Assembly (NCBI GenBank): GCA_022495005.1
Contig: JAGYXB010001335.1
Span: forward strand, 186,001 to 250,000
Length of the DNA stretch: 64,000 nt
Reading direction: 5' to 3'
From: Rhyacophila brunnea
Lineage: Eukaryota > Arthropoda > Insecta > Trichoptera > Rhyacophilidae
Each line of letters starts with the position of its first letter. The first letter of the stretch is position 1. Below the pieces are notes generated by a model that worked only from the letters and a program-made list of their open reading frames with translations, made no database searches and was not told where the DNA came from. This document shows, piece by piece, positions 1 to 9,785 of the stretch. The position numbers and the translations under genes were made by a program.

Positions 1-336
1 AATTTTCAACTATAGGTGCGACGAAATTTCGAACTGGCTGGCAATCGGAGAGCAAAAGTCGAGCTGTGAACACGTCAATTTGTTTTGGGATGGCGACGGG
101 GGAATTAATTCTTAAATCGTGTAAAGATGACTTAAAAACGATACCCATTTACTTGAAAAAGAAAACATGTATGAATATATTATTATTATTAGTAATAGAA
201 CAATAAACGTAACATTAAATGGACGCATGTTGACTTTTTATAACAAATTATGTTTTGTTCTGCACGCGTCATTTGCACAATCTTCGCGTCGCGTAGTCAC
301 GATCGTTTTAGACCGTGCCCCAGCTGAAGTATAGCC
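1..336 (-). mobile_element. TTAA-like TIR element, family A, copy 1
   Basis: This is a non-autonomous element cut by the window edge. It matches, in reverse, the copies at 2455-3139, 55382-55755 and 58666-59042. The visible terminus reads GTATAGCC and is followed by TTAA (337-340). No ORF is present. Flanks in other copies are TTAA or TTAT, which hints at a 4-bp target duplication of piggyBac type, but this is an inference. Confidence 0.7.
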
Positions 337-742
337 TTAAGTATTTTACTTATCTTTTTTCATTAGACAAACTCCAAAAAGTACTTGTTTTGAATACATT
401 TAAAAAAAATATCGGAAAATTTTGTGATTTTTAAAAATGTAACCTGTAATTGGGAACCTGCGGCCCGCGGCGAAATATTTTGCCTAAAGCAAAAATCTAC
501 TGATATTTTGTCGAATCTACTGATTATTTTTACACATTCTACTGAAATTTCAAATTTTGATTTGGCAACACTGCTGCAAAGTTAGTACTAACGTGACCAC
601 TGTCGCGTGATGTTGTGCGCTTGTATTGCTGTTCCAATTTAATGCTCGAACAGTATGTCGAATTTTTAACTCGAATATAATTTTATATAAAAACACTCGA
701 ATACAATAATTTTAAATGTCTGTCAAATAGAGGTGCCCTAAA

Positions 743-924
743 ATGTATTTCATACCGCTGTGTGTGTGGTGTCAGTTGTACTTTATAATAAGTTTATCAA
801 TAAATAATGTGTATAGTTTTAACTTAGAAACTAGAATCCCAATTATAAAACAAGAAGCTATTGGCTCGTATTTTGGATATTCCGTTGCAGAACACATCAC
901 AGAATCCATAGATGGAATAAGCTG
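743..924 (+). CDS. Integrin alpha (alpha-PS type), first coding exon
   Basis: Integrin alpha subunits pair with a beta subunit at the plasma membrane and bind extracellular matrix. The exon encodes about 60 residues. Residues 1-25 form a hydrophobic signal peptide, and the mature start reads FNLETRIPIIKQ, followed by GSYFGYSVAEH. That pattern is what I know from the first beta-propeller blade of insect alpha-PS integrins, and family members continue with W-L-L-V-G-A-P. The start is supported by an in-frame TAG at 728-730 and an A at -3. The exon ends in TG before GTATGT (donor GT at 925-926), so the tryptophan codon is split in phase 2, as expected for a family with W at this point. Open reading continues past the donor only to 976. 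The rest of the gene was not found in the window, so the next exon is probably far downstream. The gene is most like mew/alpha-PS1, but the exact paralogue is not certain. Confidence 0.75.
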
Positions 925-1029
925 GTATGTAAACAAACGGAAATTATATTGTTTTATAATATTTAAAATACTGTAAGGTAGATAGGTACATGTTTCTTAC
1001 CTGAGCGAGCTAAATTGTTTTTTTTGCAG

Positions 1030-1207
1030 GTGTAAAATAACCTGTAGATCGAATATCACCTTGAGTAGGCCTTACTTGGCCTGTCAAAACGACATGGGCG
1101 GTTGTACAACCAAAGAATTTGTTAATATTGCAGTCTTTGAGATACGTTCTACAATGTCATCATTTCAAATAAATTTAAAAAAATGTTTGATACCTATGTC
1201 ATTATGA
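1030..1207 (+). CDS. Candidate alternative terminal exon after integrin exon
   Basis: A long T tract ending in TTTTTGCAG (AG at 1028-1029) lies 104 bases after the donor of the preceding exon. Joining there restores the split TGG codon, and the frame then stays open for 58 more codons to TGA at 1205-1207. The peptide contains five cysteines and does not look like the integrin propeller. It could be an alternative 3' exon giving a short secreted isoform, or simply a chance acceptor. Nothing recognisable as a domain is present. Confidence 0.25.
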
Positions 1208-1325
1208 ATTTGTCACATACTTCACCACAAAGATATAATATGAGTTTAGGTACTATAATAGGTATATTATGGCTTTAATGTTCATCTGAATCCTACTTAT
1301 TCATATTATTATTATTATCTTGTGA

Positions 1326-1502
1326 CAAGAAGGCAATAATCGGTAGAAGTCGGTTATGTTGATAAAATTCATGAATTCAATAATGAAAACCTAACCTAAC
1401 TTCAACGAACCTAAACTTACCCAACCTAACAAATAATCCAGTAGGTATATCGGCTATTTTGAAAATGTGTTTGCCGCTGGATTTCCCATCACCGACTTGT
1501 AC
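1326..1502 (+). repeat. Degraded relative of telomere-core foldback element
   Basis: CCTAA-type units at 1390-1430 are followed by AACAAATAATCCAG and a CGGCTATTTTGAAAATG motif. This is the same order as the right half of the palindrome at 47480-47708. The left arm is not recognisable. Confidence 0.6.
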
Positions 1503-1517
1503 CCAATAATCATAGGC

Positions 1518-1844
1518 ATGGGCCCCACATGGGGGGGGCTGACAGGGCTCTAGCCTGGGGCCCGGGCTAAGAAGGGGCCCGGCGTGGCGAGTCGACCAGA
1601 TAAGCCTTTAATAGCAAAAAAAGTAGCCTGCGTAGCTATTTTCCTTCACTAATGTTATTATTTTAAATTATGTAGTTGCACGATATAGTTTTTAATTGTG
1701 TGTAAAAAGATACAACAAAAAACATTAAATAGGTATACTAAATATGTAGGTTTGTGTTGTGTGTTTATCTCACTTATCTGGTCGACTGGCCTCGCCGGGC
1801 CCCCAGGCTAGAGCCCTGTCAGCCCCCCATTGTGGGGGCCATGG
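1518..1844 (+). mobile_element. GC-capped palindromic MITE, family G, copy 1
   Basis: GC-rich inverted ends (GGGGGGCTGACAGGGCTCTA and its complement) flank an AT-rich middle. Inner inverted segments around GTCGACCAGATAAG also match. No coding capacity. Relatives lie at 28130-28531, 38425-38786 and 56018-56143. Confidence 0.75.
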
Positions 1845-2450
1845 TTGTAGGTAATTACTTATGTACTTGGTAAAGTATGTAGGTATGTCTAAACTCAAAT
1901 TACATTGGCAGATTCTCAAGTCGACCGTCTGCCTCGATCGCCCTCGACTTTTAAGCAAACTTTTATCAATGTTTTGTGGTCCTAGATCTGAAAAAGAAAA
2001 CGGCAAACCTGTGTAGGTACCTACTGTTGACAGTTTCATTAAATAAATATGATGTATTGTCAAATAATATGAAGTAAAAACCTCATATAATTTGTGACAG
2101 CATTTTTATATTATTATTATCGTTTGTATGCGTAAATTGAGGCACCGCAATTCGTGTTTCCCGCCATTCATAAAAATATTTTATTTGTAAACAGTTTACA
2201 TAATGCAAATGACCCCTATCTGTCAATGATAATATTAACCTATCTATGTCTATGATGTCATGTTACAATGCACATATTCGTGAATATTGTGTAATATTAT
2301 TATAGTTAATATTATGCACTCGATTCACTTCATACTTAAGTTAGGTATCCCTAAAATATTTGTCAAAAAAATGTCACATAATGATAAAGGAATATTTTAT
2401 AATATACTTATTGCTAAAAACTTCATATCAATTTTAATCTAGGTTCTGTA
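1845..2450. other. AT-rich spacer
   Basis: No gene or recognised repeat seen. The open frame on the minus strand at 1770-2063 is mostly the end of the preceding MITE and is rejected. Confidence 0.5.
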
Positions 2451-2454
2451 TTAT

Positions 2455-3139
2455 GGCTATACCTCAGTTGAGGCATGGTCTAAAAAGATCGTGGCTAAGC
2501 GATTCGCGGATTGCGGGTCGCTGGTGCAGCGCTCGAAATGGAAAAATTTACGAACCGGAGCGCTCGACAGTTTTCTGAAGATTTTTACTTAGTATAGTTA
2601 TCAAAGTACCTATGTGTGTTTTTTTTCCATAAAAATAAGTGTGTTAGATTTTCTATTGGGGCCTATCCAGCTCAGACGGTCAAATTATTTATTTCACGAG
2701 ACGGAGCGATAATTTTACCGATTTCACGAACAGGAACGGCGCTCCGGTGCGTTCCGGTCCATTTCGAGCCCTGCGCTGGTGCAAATGACGTATGCCGACC
2801 GAAATATAATTTGTCATATAAATCCAACATGCGTCCATTATGTTCTGTTTATTGTTCTATTAGTAACAATAGTAATATATTCATTGACATGTTTTCTTTT
2901 TAAAGTAAATGGTAAAGTACTACAAAAAATTGCATTTTATTAAATAAAAACAACAATAAAGTAAATGGGTAACGTTTTTAGTCATCTTTACACGATTTAA
3001 GAATTAATACCCCCGTCGCCATCACGAAACAAATTGACATATTGACACCTCTACGTTCGCTCTCAGAGTGCGCCAGTGAGTCCAAAATTTCGTCGCGCCT
3101 ATAGTTGAAAATTATTTGCCGTTTCACTGAAGTATCGCC
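2455..3139 (+). mobile_element. Family A element, copy 2, split by a hAT insertion
   Basis: Ends read GGCTATACCTCAGT and GTATCGCC, flanked on both sides by TTAT (2451-2454 and 3140-3143). It is interrupted at 2527-2773 by a hAT-type element. About 55 bp of extra sequence near 2910-2965 sits between two GTAAATGG motifs and looks like a local duplication or a second insertion. Confidence 0.75.
2527..2773 (+). mobile_element. hAT-type MITE, CAGSGCTCGAAAT family, copy 1
   Basis: Termini are CAGCGCTCGAAATGG and CCATTTCGAGCCCTG. Both sides carry a perfect 8-bp target duplication, CGCTGGTG (2519-2526 and 2774-2781). The sub-terminal GGAGCGCT/GGCGCTCC motifs are shared with the copies at 11520 and 21101. 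Non-autonomous. Confidence 0.9.
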
Positions 3140-3143
3140 TTAT

Positions 3144-3651
3144 CATGAAATTGGTACGGTAACGCAATGTGACAGTATAAAACAGAACAGAATTTGTTAG
3201 GACAGTGAGAGAAATGTTAACAAACATCATGGTTACATTCATAGTAGGTACGTGTTGTGATGTTTTATAATTAATTAGATTCATTATTATAATCAGCGAT
3301 AACTATTATTATTATTGTCTTAAATTGACCTTTACCATAATAAATAATATTACGATTATTAGGAAGAATATAAATGTAATGTTATTAATTGTTTACTTTA
3401 TCTAGTAAGTAGTCATTCATTAAACATTATCAATTGTGTTTAAATAATATTACTAGGTTCTTAAGTAGTTTTATTATTTTCTTTATGAATAGGACTTTAA
3501 TGGGGGAAACGATTGAAACTAGAAAATTCCTATACCTTCTCCTTCTCCACAGTATGAGTGGACCAATGACATAATAATGTCATTGGAGTGGACAAAGGTA
3601 AGGAAATAGAGCATTTCCTAGTTCATTATCCAAAGAAAGATCAACGGCATC
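3144..3651. other. AT-rich spacer with short palindrome
   Basis: No gene seen. A near-perfect 24-bp palindrome with CCAATGAC/GTCATTGG arms lies at 3563-3586. Confidence 0.45.
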
Positions 3652-3659
3652 GCTACGTG

Positions 3660-4279
3660 TAGAGTTGGTTATTTCCAGAGAAAATTTCAATCTCGAGATT
3701 CGGGGTTTCCCGAAATGATGAAATTTTGAATTCTCGAGATTCTGGATTTCCAGAAAAGAATTCTTGAGATATAGGGAAATTTAAAAAAAAACTGTAAAAA
3801 TTCTAAAATCAGTGTAAAAACAGACAAATTCCAAAAAATATGTTTTTTTTTTATTTATGCAAGAAGACAAACAAAATAAAAGTAGGAAAACAAAAATAAT
3901 TAAAAATATTACTTATTAAAATAGCATTTCAAAAAACACAGACTGTCAATCGCTGCATCTGGCAATCACGTACGCTTTTGAGACACAAAATTCCCTGATG
4001 TTGCAAAAATTGTGCTCATTTTGAGTCGACGTTGGCTAAATTGTGTTAAATGCCCCGGGACAGTCTTTGAACGTTTTGTGTTTCCTGTCCACTTTTTTCA
4101 TATAGAAAATCGTTTTTTCAAATAATATTTGATAATAAAGAAATCCCGAATCCCGAGAAAGATTCTCGAGATCCGGGATTTCTCGAAATGCTAAAAATTT
4201 CAATTCTCGTGATTCGGGGTGGAAAATCTCGAAAATTTCTCGAGAACTCCCGTCGGGAAATTCCCGAAACCCAACTCTA
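3660..4279 (-). mobile_element. hAT element carrying transposase tail remnant, copy 1
   Basis: Termini are TAGAGTTGGTTATTTCC and CCCAACTCTA, with a perfect 8-bp target duplication GCTACGTG (3652-3659, 4280-4287). Ends are rich in CTCGAGATTCGGGATTTC units in both orientations. On the minus strand, about 3915-4090 encodes a broken hAT C-terminal domain: IFATSGNFVSQKR in one frame and PTSTQNE in the next, separated by a frameshift, plus a TGA. In intact hAT transposases this region (PTST..ER.F...G..VSKRR.RL...) mediates dimerisation. Confidence 0.85.
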
Positions 4280-4287
4280 GCTACGTG

Positions 4288-5059
4288 GCAGAGGAAAAAA
4301 GAAGCCGCATGTCGAAAGGTAAAACAATGGGGTATGTTCGGGTACTTAGTCACAACAATCCGTAGAAGATGTGTATAATATGTCATTATTATGCGAGAAA
4401 TTAACATTTTTTTGATATAACACATAAATATTAACACCATAGATTATAGAACGATATTTTTTTGGAGATACATAAGTACTTACTTCTATCCATTATGCTT
4501 TTATTTCATTTTAATCACAGATAACATCTAAGTCAGTGACGGAGACTCCATACAAGCCTACCTTCTTAACAAAACTATTTTTAATTGCATATTGACATAT
4601 CTAGATACCTATTTATATAATCACTTGATTATTTTATATTTTAGAAAGATAATTTAATTTATCAACGACAGATGCCATATTATAATATGTTGGAATTACA
4701 AAACAATCTTCAAAGGTTTAAAAAATACACCACAGCGCGCCATCTGTATTGACGTAAATAAATGTCAGATTATTTCTCAAGGAATTGTGATATTTTTTCG
4801 TATGGATTTTTCGTCACATAATCTCAGTCAGTCTATCGAATTGCTTGAAATATGGTAGGCTCCTATTGCAGGGCCTAAAACCTTCGCGTATAATATTGTT
4901 GTCATGACTGCACTTGGTCCAAAATATGTAATTAATAATCAGATAATTAAAAATAATAATTTATATGGCGTTTAGTCGCATATTAATAAATATATATATA
5001 TATATTTATATTATAATTTAATATAATATATAATATTAAATATAATATTATTATTAAAA
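4288..5059. other. Spacer ending in AT microsatellite
   Basis: No gene seen. Simple-sequence AT repeat occupies about 4985-5060. Confidence 0.5.
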
Positions 5060-5359
5060 ATGAACCACGAGTTAGAAGAGTTAATAAAACATGAAACGGT
5101 GGTGAAATTCTGTCGATCCCAAAGACTAAGGTGGGCTGGACACGTTGAGAGAATGCCTGAGCACAGGACGCCAAAAATCATGACCAAGTGGATCCCACAG
5201 TGGAAACGGTCTAGGGGCAGACCAAAGAAGAGGTGGGCTGACTGTATCGAAGAGGACTGGAGAAAGATGGGGAGGACTGGAGACTAGAGAGGAGCAGCCA
5301 GGGAAAGGAGCTTGTGGAGGACAATTGTAGAGGAGGCCAAATCCCGCCCTGGGATGTAG
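5060..5359 (+). pseudogene. Non-LTR retrotransposon ORF2 C-terminus (5'-truncated LINE)
   Basis: The frame encodes the tail typical of arthropod LINE reverse transcriptases (RTE/CR1-like groups): LRWAGHVERMPEHRTPK, a basic GRPKKRW box, then, after an in-frame TAG at 5285-5287, RGAARERSLWRTIVEEAKSR and a final stop at 5357-5359. The TAG sits where the family usually has W, so it is a nonsense mutation, not the true end. No polymerase core is present, so the copy is 5'-truncated and dead. It ends in GAA/AAG-rich sequence. Confidence 0.85.
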
Positions 5360-5768
5360 TGCCGAGAAAGAAGAAGAGAATATATTATATATTTTTAAAT
5401 AAAAGGATTTTTTTCTTACGATTTTAAATGTGTATAAATGTTTTGAAAACATACGTAAGTAATTTAAACTCATCGTTCAATTTTATGTCGTCAGTAAGTT
5501 TTTGAAGTTTCATTTAATTAGTGTGTCATTGTCATTAGTGTGTACCTATTCATTAGTAGTAATATCGTAGTATCTTGTTATTTCCCGTAAGAATACCTGC
5601 CAAGTGTGGTCTTTTTCTCAAATCTCCACAGCCTACCTCTTTCCAAAAGTTACCCTACGCCACTGATTTGATTCATTTATTCATTATTGGATATTTTCTA
5701 CACAAAAAATAACTGTGGAAATGCGACAATATTTTGTTTGTAGAAAAATTGTAGAAAGGTAAACGTAC

Positions 5769-6006
5769 CTGTACAAGAACACTGACTAACTTGTTTCCCT
5801 ATCTCGAGGATAACGACAGGATCTCGCGTGTAAGACGGTCTTCTGATAAAAATGCCTCTAATTGGCTTCAACAGCGTCTCGCAGTTCTTGTTTTGAAAAT
5901 ATTGATTTGTATTATTTTTCGGTCTGTATGTATAAGATGTCTGAATCCATTTAGAACATTGCATTCCAAGGATTCGAGGTTCATACCGTGTGTTTAAAGT
6001 AGAGAA
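5769..6006 (-). CDS. Candidate internal exon, unknown cysteine-containing protein
   Basis: On the minus strand a polypyrimidine acceptor TTACCTTTCTCAG precedes 6006, and the frame is open for 238 bases to ACAG/GTACGT (donor at 5768-5767). The exon enters in phase 0 and leaves in phase 1. It encodes 79 residues including GMQCSKWIQTSYTYRPKN, a later NKNCETLL and a terminal QCSC. The spaced cysteines and basic/aromatic content would fit a secreted or cystine-knot protein, but I cannot name a family. The open frame extends beyond both splice signals (5698-6033). It could also be chance. Confidence 0.3.
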
Positions 6007-6347
6007 CTGAGAAAGGTAAGACACTGACAACAATTATGATTTAACACAGGAGTCTGCAATATTTTAAGACTTCAACACATTTAACTTTTAGTGTTGATAA
6101 TTGGTTGCAAGATAAGACAGGGAAATACAAAATGTTTATTAGGTTTTTCAATTTTTACTAAAACGAAACCGAATATAATTTTTATATCTTATTAAAAATG
6201 TAATTTCGTTTTGAGTCATTATAAAATTTACAATGTTATTAAGTAATAAATAATAAAAGGTATTGTTAATTTTATGTCTTCTCTTCAAAAATCTAATTTG
6301 CTTTATTACCAATGTACTCTCAATGAGAATCACTGAAACCAGACACT

Positions 6348-6775
6348 TTGTCAGAAATTCCCTTTCATCTTAAGCTATCCTGTGCTGATCCGGTTGACAG
6401 GTTGCTTGATCCATTGTTAGCTGAGGGGATGCATACGTCCACGCGAGTCATTCAAAATTATTCTACGTTCGACGCCATCAGTGATCTTGAAGGTGCTCTG
6501 ATCTCTTCTAGCAATTTGATCATTGAAGTTAATGACCCTGCCAAACCACACGCGGTCTCAATCAAAGGTTATCAGAGGACCCTACGTTTGGGTGTGAAGA
6601 TTAATTTTTTTCATGACTGGGAATGTCTCAGGAAGAGTTTCCCATGACGAAGTCGCCATGCACTCAAATGTGCTTTGACTGAAGTTACATGACTTTTGTT
6701 AAGACTACCCATGGGAGAGAAAAGCACGTAGAGGCAAAATTAAAATTTGTAGTAAGTAACAAAACCTAATACAAA
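6348..6775 (+). repeat. Unclassified interspersed repeat, copy 1
   Basis: From about 6525 to 6775 the sequence matches the reverse complement of 14620-14885, including CATGACTGGGAATGTCTCAG and GACTTTTGTTAAGACTACCC-like segments. The 99-codon open frame over the region is not conserved in the second copy, so I do not call it a gene. Confidence 0.55.
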
Positions 6776-7223
6776 ACTGCCGAACAACCTAAGTGAAGAG
6801 AACTTCGCGAATTCAAAATATGACAAATTTTCTAACGCAATACAATTATTGTCCTATGTGGCGACCAAGTAGGACAGTCCGTTGGGCCCAACAGCTGGTT
6901 GAACCAACTTGGGCAGTGACCAGCTCTTCCCTTTCCGTACAAAATTTGGGTCATTGCTAGTGGATGTGGTTTGAAAATTGACGAAGAATTATAGGACGCT
7001 GCTAGTACCTTCGACTTCTTTCATTCACGTGTCCTCATTTTTAAGGGATCGTCAAATCGATTGATCACCACTTTTGCAGGACAGAATTTATCCTCGAATT
7101 CTTGGCTCTGGGCTGATAACATTTCGTTGGATCAAACAAAAAAACTTATTTAATTAAATTAGAGGAAGTGAACATGAAATATAATATTACACTCTTGCGT
7201 AAATGATTTGTATATAAATACTG
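6776..7223. other. Spacer
   Basis: No recognised gene. The stretch around 6860-6960 (GGGCCCAACAGCTGG and onward) has higher GC than its surroundings and may extend the preceding repeat. Confidence 0.35.
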
Positions 7224-7234
7224 TCGAGTGAGGG

Positions 7235-7480
7235 TCGCCCACGATGGCTGATCAGTAACGTTTCGACTGATAATGTCGTGAGTCCCGGGTTCGAATGCCG
7301 GTTCTGGGAAATTCACATGTTTTCCAATGTGTGTTTGGATCTAATAAGTTGAGCAAGTGGCTAACATCCGTTTATCGTAAAAACAAAAATTTGTTAATAA
7401 CATCCTCCATTATCCCGTAGACGCTCAAAATATAATTATGATCCTTTTAGGGTGGAACATGGTGATGTAATGTAATGTAA
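7235..7480 (+). mobile_element. tRNA-derived SINE
   Basis: The head carries polymerase III promoter motifs: box A-like ATGGCTGATCAGTAACG near 7253 and box B GGTTCGAATGCC near 7289. The tail is a short TGTAA repeat (about 7464-7480). Flanks are a target duplication of 11 bases with two differences (TCGAGTGAGGG at 7224-7234, TCGAATGAAGG at 7481-7491). A 3' part of the same family lies at 41540-41680. Confidence 0.8.
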
Positions 7481-7624
7481 TCGAATGAAGGTACTTGATG
7501 GAATTTATATTTAATTTCTAATTAAGTTTTCCATTAATTTCCAACACTTCAGATTTTCCAACGCCTGGTAATTCTGTGCAAGAACGTTTAACGTATTAAT
7601 TTGATATATAAACGGTCAACATGG

Positions 7625-7745
7625 TGCCTGAAGATGATGAAAGGCGAAGCTCGGGTTGCATAAAACGATTGAAATGGAAAAGTGCGAAACTTACATAAAT
7701 TAATATTGTAATAGATTTGGATTTGAATTTCCAAACGGTTCAGAT
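7625..7745 (+). repeat. GCCTGAAGAT-motif repeat, copy 1
   Basis: The sequence TGCCTGAAGAT..GAAAGGCGAA and the following 80 bases match 20093-20185 on the same strand. It resembles the conserved 3' segments of some retroelements, but I cannot assign it. Confidence 0.5.
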
Positions 7746-8043
7746 TCCTTAAATCTTTCCCTTGGAACTTACACCCTTTGTGCAATATTCACGGTCAAGT
7801 TATTCCTTTGGCCCAGCCAAAGTATGTATGTGCGTAACCTTGTTCATCGAAGTGCGTCTCATGGCGACCCATCCAATTAGTGGAAATGCAAAAGCGCACT
7901 AAAGCGCTGACTGTCTATCGCAGTGGCGGAATAAAGAATACCAGAACAGTGGAGTGCGAATTGTCACCGTTGTTTTATTATTTTAAAAGAGGGTCTGTTT
8001 AAAGTTTAAACAATCTGGTCCATACGTATATAAGTACTCTTAA

Positions 8044-8609
8044 GGCCGGTACGGATTAGTCTTGTAATTTAGTCGAGTGGCGAGTAGTTTAGTTGCCACT
8101 AAATGATTTAGTAACTGAAAAGTGTCCGAATACTGTAAATTAGTGAGTGACGTGTCAAAATGAACAGAGCAGCGTAACAAAGCAATTTTTTTTTATTCAA
8201 AAAATAATTCTCAAGACTTAAAAATGTAACATTCTTTTTTTTGAACATAAAACATTATTTGGAAACACTTTTTATATATTTCACAGAAGTTTTTTCTAAT
8301 TATGTATGTTCAAAAAAATATTAAGTAACTAACTTCATTTATAAGGCTATATTAGAAGAATTGGAGGAAGAAATTCTACGACAACTAATGAATTTGACTA
8401 AAGATAACGTGTTCAGACGTGTTTAGTATTTAGAATTTAGAGAGAGGTGGTGGGGGCCGCTACTTAACTGAAAAAATAGAACAAAATGGATTGACTCGAC
8501 TGAATGATTTTACTAAATTAATCGACTAAATTTGTCTGTTCATACACGTTTAGTTAGGTACTAAATTACTCGCAACTCGACTAAATTACTCGACTAATCC
8601 GAAACGGCC
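8044..8609 (+). mobile_element. TTAA-flanked TIR element rich in TTTAGT motifs
   Basis: Long terminal inverted repeats of about 55 bp start GGCCGGTACGGATTAGTC and end GACTAATCCGAAACGGCC. TTAA lies on each side (8040-8043, 8610-8613). The interior repeats short TTTAGT/ACTAAA motifs in both orientations. No ORF, hence non-autonomous. Confidence 0.8.
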
Positions 8610-9016
8610 TTAACACAGTGACTGTTCTCTATGAAATAGATTAGGCGGCGTATCATGTTAATTTGTAAAAAAATCCTGTACTTTTGCTTTTGGCTTCCCT
8701 AATCATCTTACGTTGATTATAGGTTTAAAAATTGTTATTGCATTAAAGCCTAGATTTGTATAAAAAAAATCTGAAATATTAATTTCAAGCACTGCACACA
8801 CACTGACCTGACTGACAGTTGCGGACAAAATCTTTTTTTTAAACACCGGGACCACCCCATATAAAAAGCATACAAAAATGCCAAGATTAGAAGTGTCCTA
8901 CGAGTGTCAATAGGTATAATTAAAAGTAAGCATTGAAGAGAAATAGCCGGAAAATAAATAATAGATTGCTTTGTGTTGGTCTGTCGCATGATTAATCCTA
9001 CAGGCTTACTTGCATA

Positions 9017-9526
9017 TAGAGTTGGGTATTTCCCGAGAAAATCTCAATCTCGAGATTCGGGATTTCCAGAAAAGTATTCTCGAGATATCGGGAAATTTAA
9101 AAAAAAACTGTAAAAATCCTAAAATCATTGTAAAACAGAAAAATTTTAATTTATAAACAAAAATAACTAATTTATAACAAAAAATAACAATTTATCTTAT
9201 TTATAAATAAGATAATGAAAACAAAAATATGTAATTAAAAACATTACTTAAATAGAATTTCAAGAAATATAGACTGTATATTGCTGCATCTGACAATCGC
9301 CTACGCTTTTGAGACACAAAATTCCCTGATGTTGCAAAAATTGCGCTCATTTTTAGTCGACGTTGGCTTAATTGTGTTAAATGCCCCGACCAGTCTTTGA
9401 ACATTTTGTGTTTTATGTCCACTTTTTTCAATTAATATTTGATAATAAAAAAATCCCGAATCCCGAGAAAAGATTCTCGAGATTCGGGATGGAGAATTCC
9501 CCACGGGAAATTCCCGAAACCCAATA
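9017..9526 (-). mobile_element. hAT element carrying transposase tail remnant, copy 2
   Basis: Left terminus TAGAGTTGGGTATTTCCCG, right terminus degraded (CCCAATA). Target duplication is 7/8 (CTTGCATA, CTTTCATA). On the minus strand two overlapping frames encode one hAT C-terminal domain: PTSTKNE in the first, IFATSGNFVSQKRRRLSDAA then LYFLKFYL in the second, joined by a one-base frameshift. This matches the dimerisation tail of hAT transposases better than copy 1 does. Confidence 0.85.
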
Positions 9527-9785
9527 CTTTCATATATAGCTATATAAGTGGTGTGTGAATGAAAAGAAAATGTTAAGTAAAAAAATATGCCAAGATCGTT
9601 CACATTGGATTGACGCTTTGGCGAGCTATTGTACATGTTATTACATAGTTATATGTAATCGAGGATCTTGACCTAGAAAAAGTACTTAATTGAAAGAAAT
9701 TTGTCAGTATTGAAATTCAAGTTAATTTTTATCGATCAAATTTCAATTGAATTGAGATTACGTTGCAACATGTAGGGGCAAGTTG

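Noticed and set aside
4985..5060. AT-rich tract as replication origin or promoter
   Set aside because: It is ordinary AT simple sequence; nothing else supports a regulatory role.
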